Program-made: the position numbers and the translations under genes
The notes under the pieces: model-generated
Database searches by the model: none
Seen by the model: the letters and a program-made list of their open reading frames with translations, nothing else
What the model was told of the DNA's origin: nothing
Part shown: positions 5,112 to 5,322 of the stretch, piece after piece
How positions within the stretch are numbered: position 1 is the first letter of the stretch
Layout of the letters: every line of letters begins with the position of its first letter
DNA from: Leptospira wolbachii serovar Codice str. CDC
GTDB lineage: Bacteria; Spirochaetota; Leptospiria; Leptospirales; Leptospiraceae
NCBI RefSeq assembly: GCF_000332515.2
Contig: NZ_AOGZ02000015.1
Coordinates: 1-5,322, forward strand
DNA length: 5,322 nt
Reading direction: 5' to 3'

Positions 5112-5270
5112 CGAACTAGGCTAACCGACGTAGGCTGGCCCTGAGTCCCGGAACGGGACGTTAGGGACTGGTCACGACACTTGCGAAGGCAAGGGGAGTG
5201 CCAGAAGCCTATGTGTCGCAGACCGAGCGAGGGCGAAGTCCCGAAGCGAAGCGGTTAGATGCTGTTATAC
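5106..5270 (-). repeat. attC-like recombination site F (165 bp)
   Basis: Bounded by GGCTAAC (5106-5112) and GTTATAC (5264-5270), which do not pair with each other beyond the invariant GTTA part. L boxes are GGCTAACCG (5119-5127) and CGGTTAGAT (5252-5260). The body 5110-5268 (159 bp) is identical to that of site D, 2.2 kb away, although the outer boxes differ. It precedes the DUF5677-like gene and follows the unknown gene at the right edge. Confidence 0.8.
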
Positions 5271-5283
5271 GACGTGCTTGGGT

Positions 5284-5322
5284 TTAACTGGCTTTAAGTT
5301 CTTTATTATTTTTTATTTGCTC
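5284..5322 (-). CDS. C-terminal end of an unknown cassette gene (partial)
   Basis: The only frame open to the right edge on the minus strand ends with EQIKNNKELKAS and a TAA at 5284-5286, 13 bases from the GTTATAC box of site F. The spacing and strand match the other cassettes, so it is probably the end of the next cassette's gene. Twelve residues are too few to name it. Confidence 0.4.
   Translation of the reverse strand, partial: EQIKNNKELKAS

Noticed and set aside
126..5270. CRISPR array, or transposon inverted-repeat element (MITE)
   Set aside because: Repeats are about 160 bp, 0.6-1.1 kb apart, with genes between them. Box matching follows integron cassette logic, and no target duplications or transposase are seen.

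Overview
The window looks like a stretch of a chromosomal integron-type cassette array from a spirochaete, most likely Leptospira. Supporting signs are very AT-rich genes, three predicted lipoproteins with the loose spirochaetal lipobox (LISC, LFSC, ILNC), and six GC-rich structured repeats separating the genes. Every gene-like segment lies on the minus strand. The genus is an inference; no marker gene is present.

Layout, in the direction of transcription (high to low coordinates): the tail of an unknown cassette gene (5284-5322); attC-like site F (5106-5270); a 340-residue DUF5677-like protein (4060-5082); site E (3888-4048); a cassette with a 70-residue protein (3659-3871), a decayed reading frame (3440-3671) and a small lipoprotein (3059-3337); site D (2883-3047); a cassette with a decayed frame (2675-2870) and a thioredoxin-fold protein (2362-2682); site C (2149-2309); a broken putative abortive-infection (AbiC-type) gene (1262-2131); site B (1094-1257); a cassette with a small lipoprotein (820-1050) and a frameshifted one (321-808); site A (126-287); and the start of an Mrr-type restriction protein running off the left edge (1-83).

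The six repeats are 161-165 bp and run from an RYYYAAC-like box to a GTTRRRY-like box. Two features identify the segments as integron cassettes rather than genes between ordinary repeats. First, the two ends of each of the five complete cassettes are inverted copies of each other over 9-10 bp, while the two ends of a single repeat usually differ. That is what is expected if each circular cassette carries its own matched R'/R'' pair and cassettes were then reassorted. Second, at least four internal stems of the repeat change sequence from copy to copy while staying paired. These sites appear more branched, and longer, than classical attC sites.

The cargo is mixed: candidate phage-defence proteins (Mrr, AbiC-like, possibly the DUF5677-like protein), small lipoproteins, a thioredoxin-like protein and unknowns. 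Several genes carry frameshifts or stops, some in A-runs, which points to decaying silent cassettes or to sequencing errors. No integrase and no attI are visible. By the usual cassette polarity, an integrase would lie beyond the right edge; otherwise the region is an integrase-less attC cluster.
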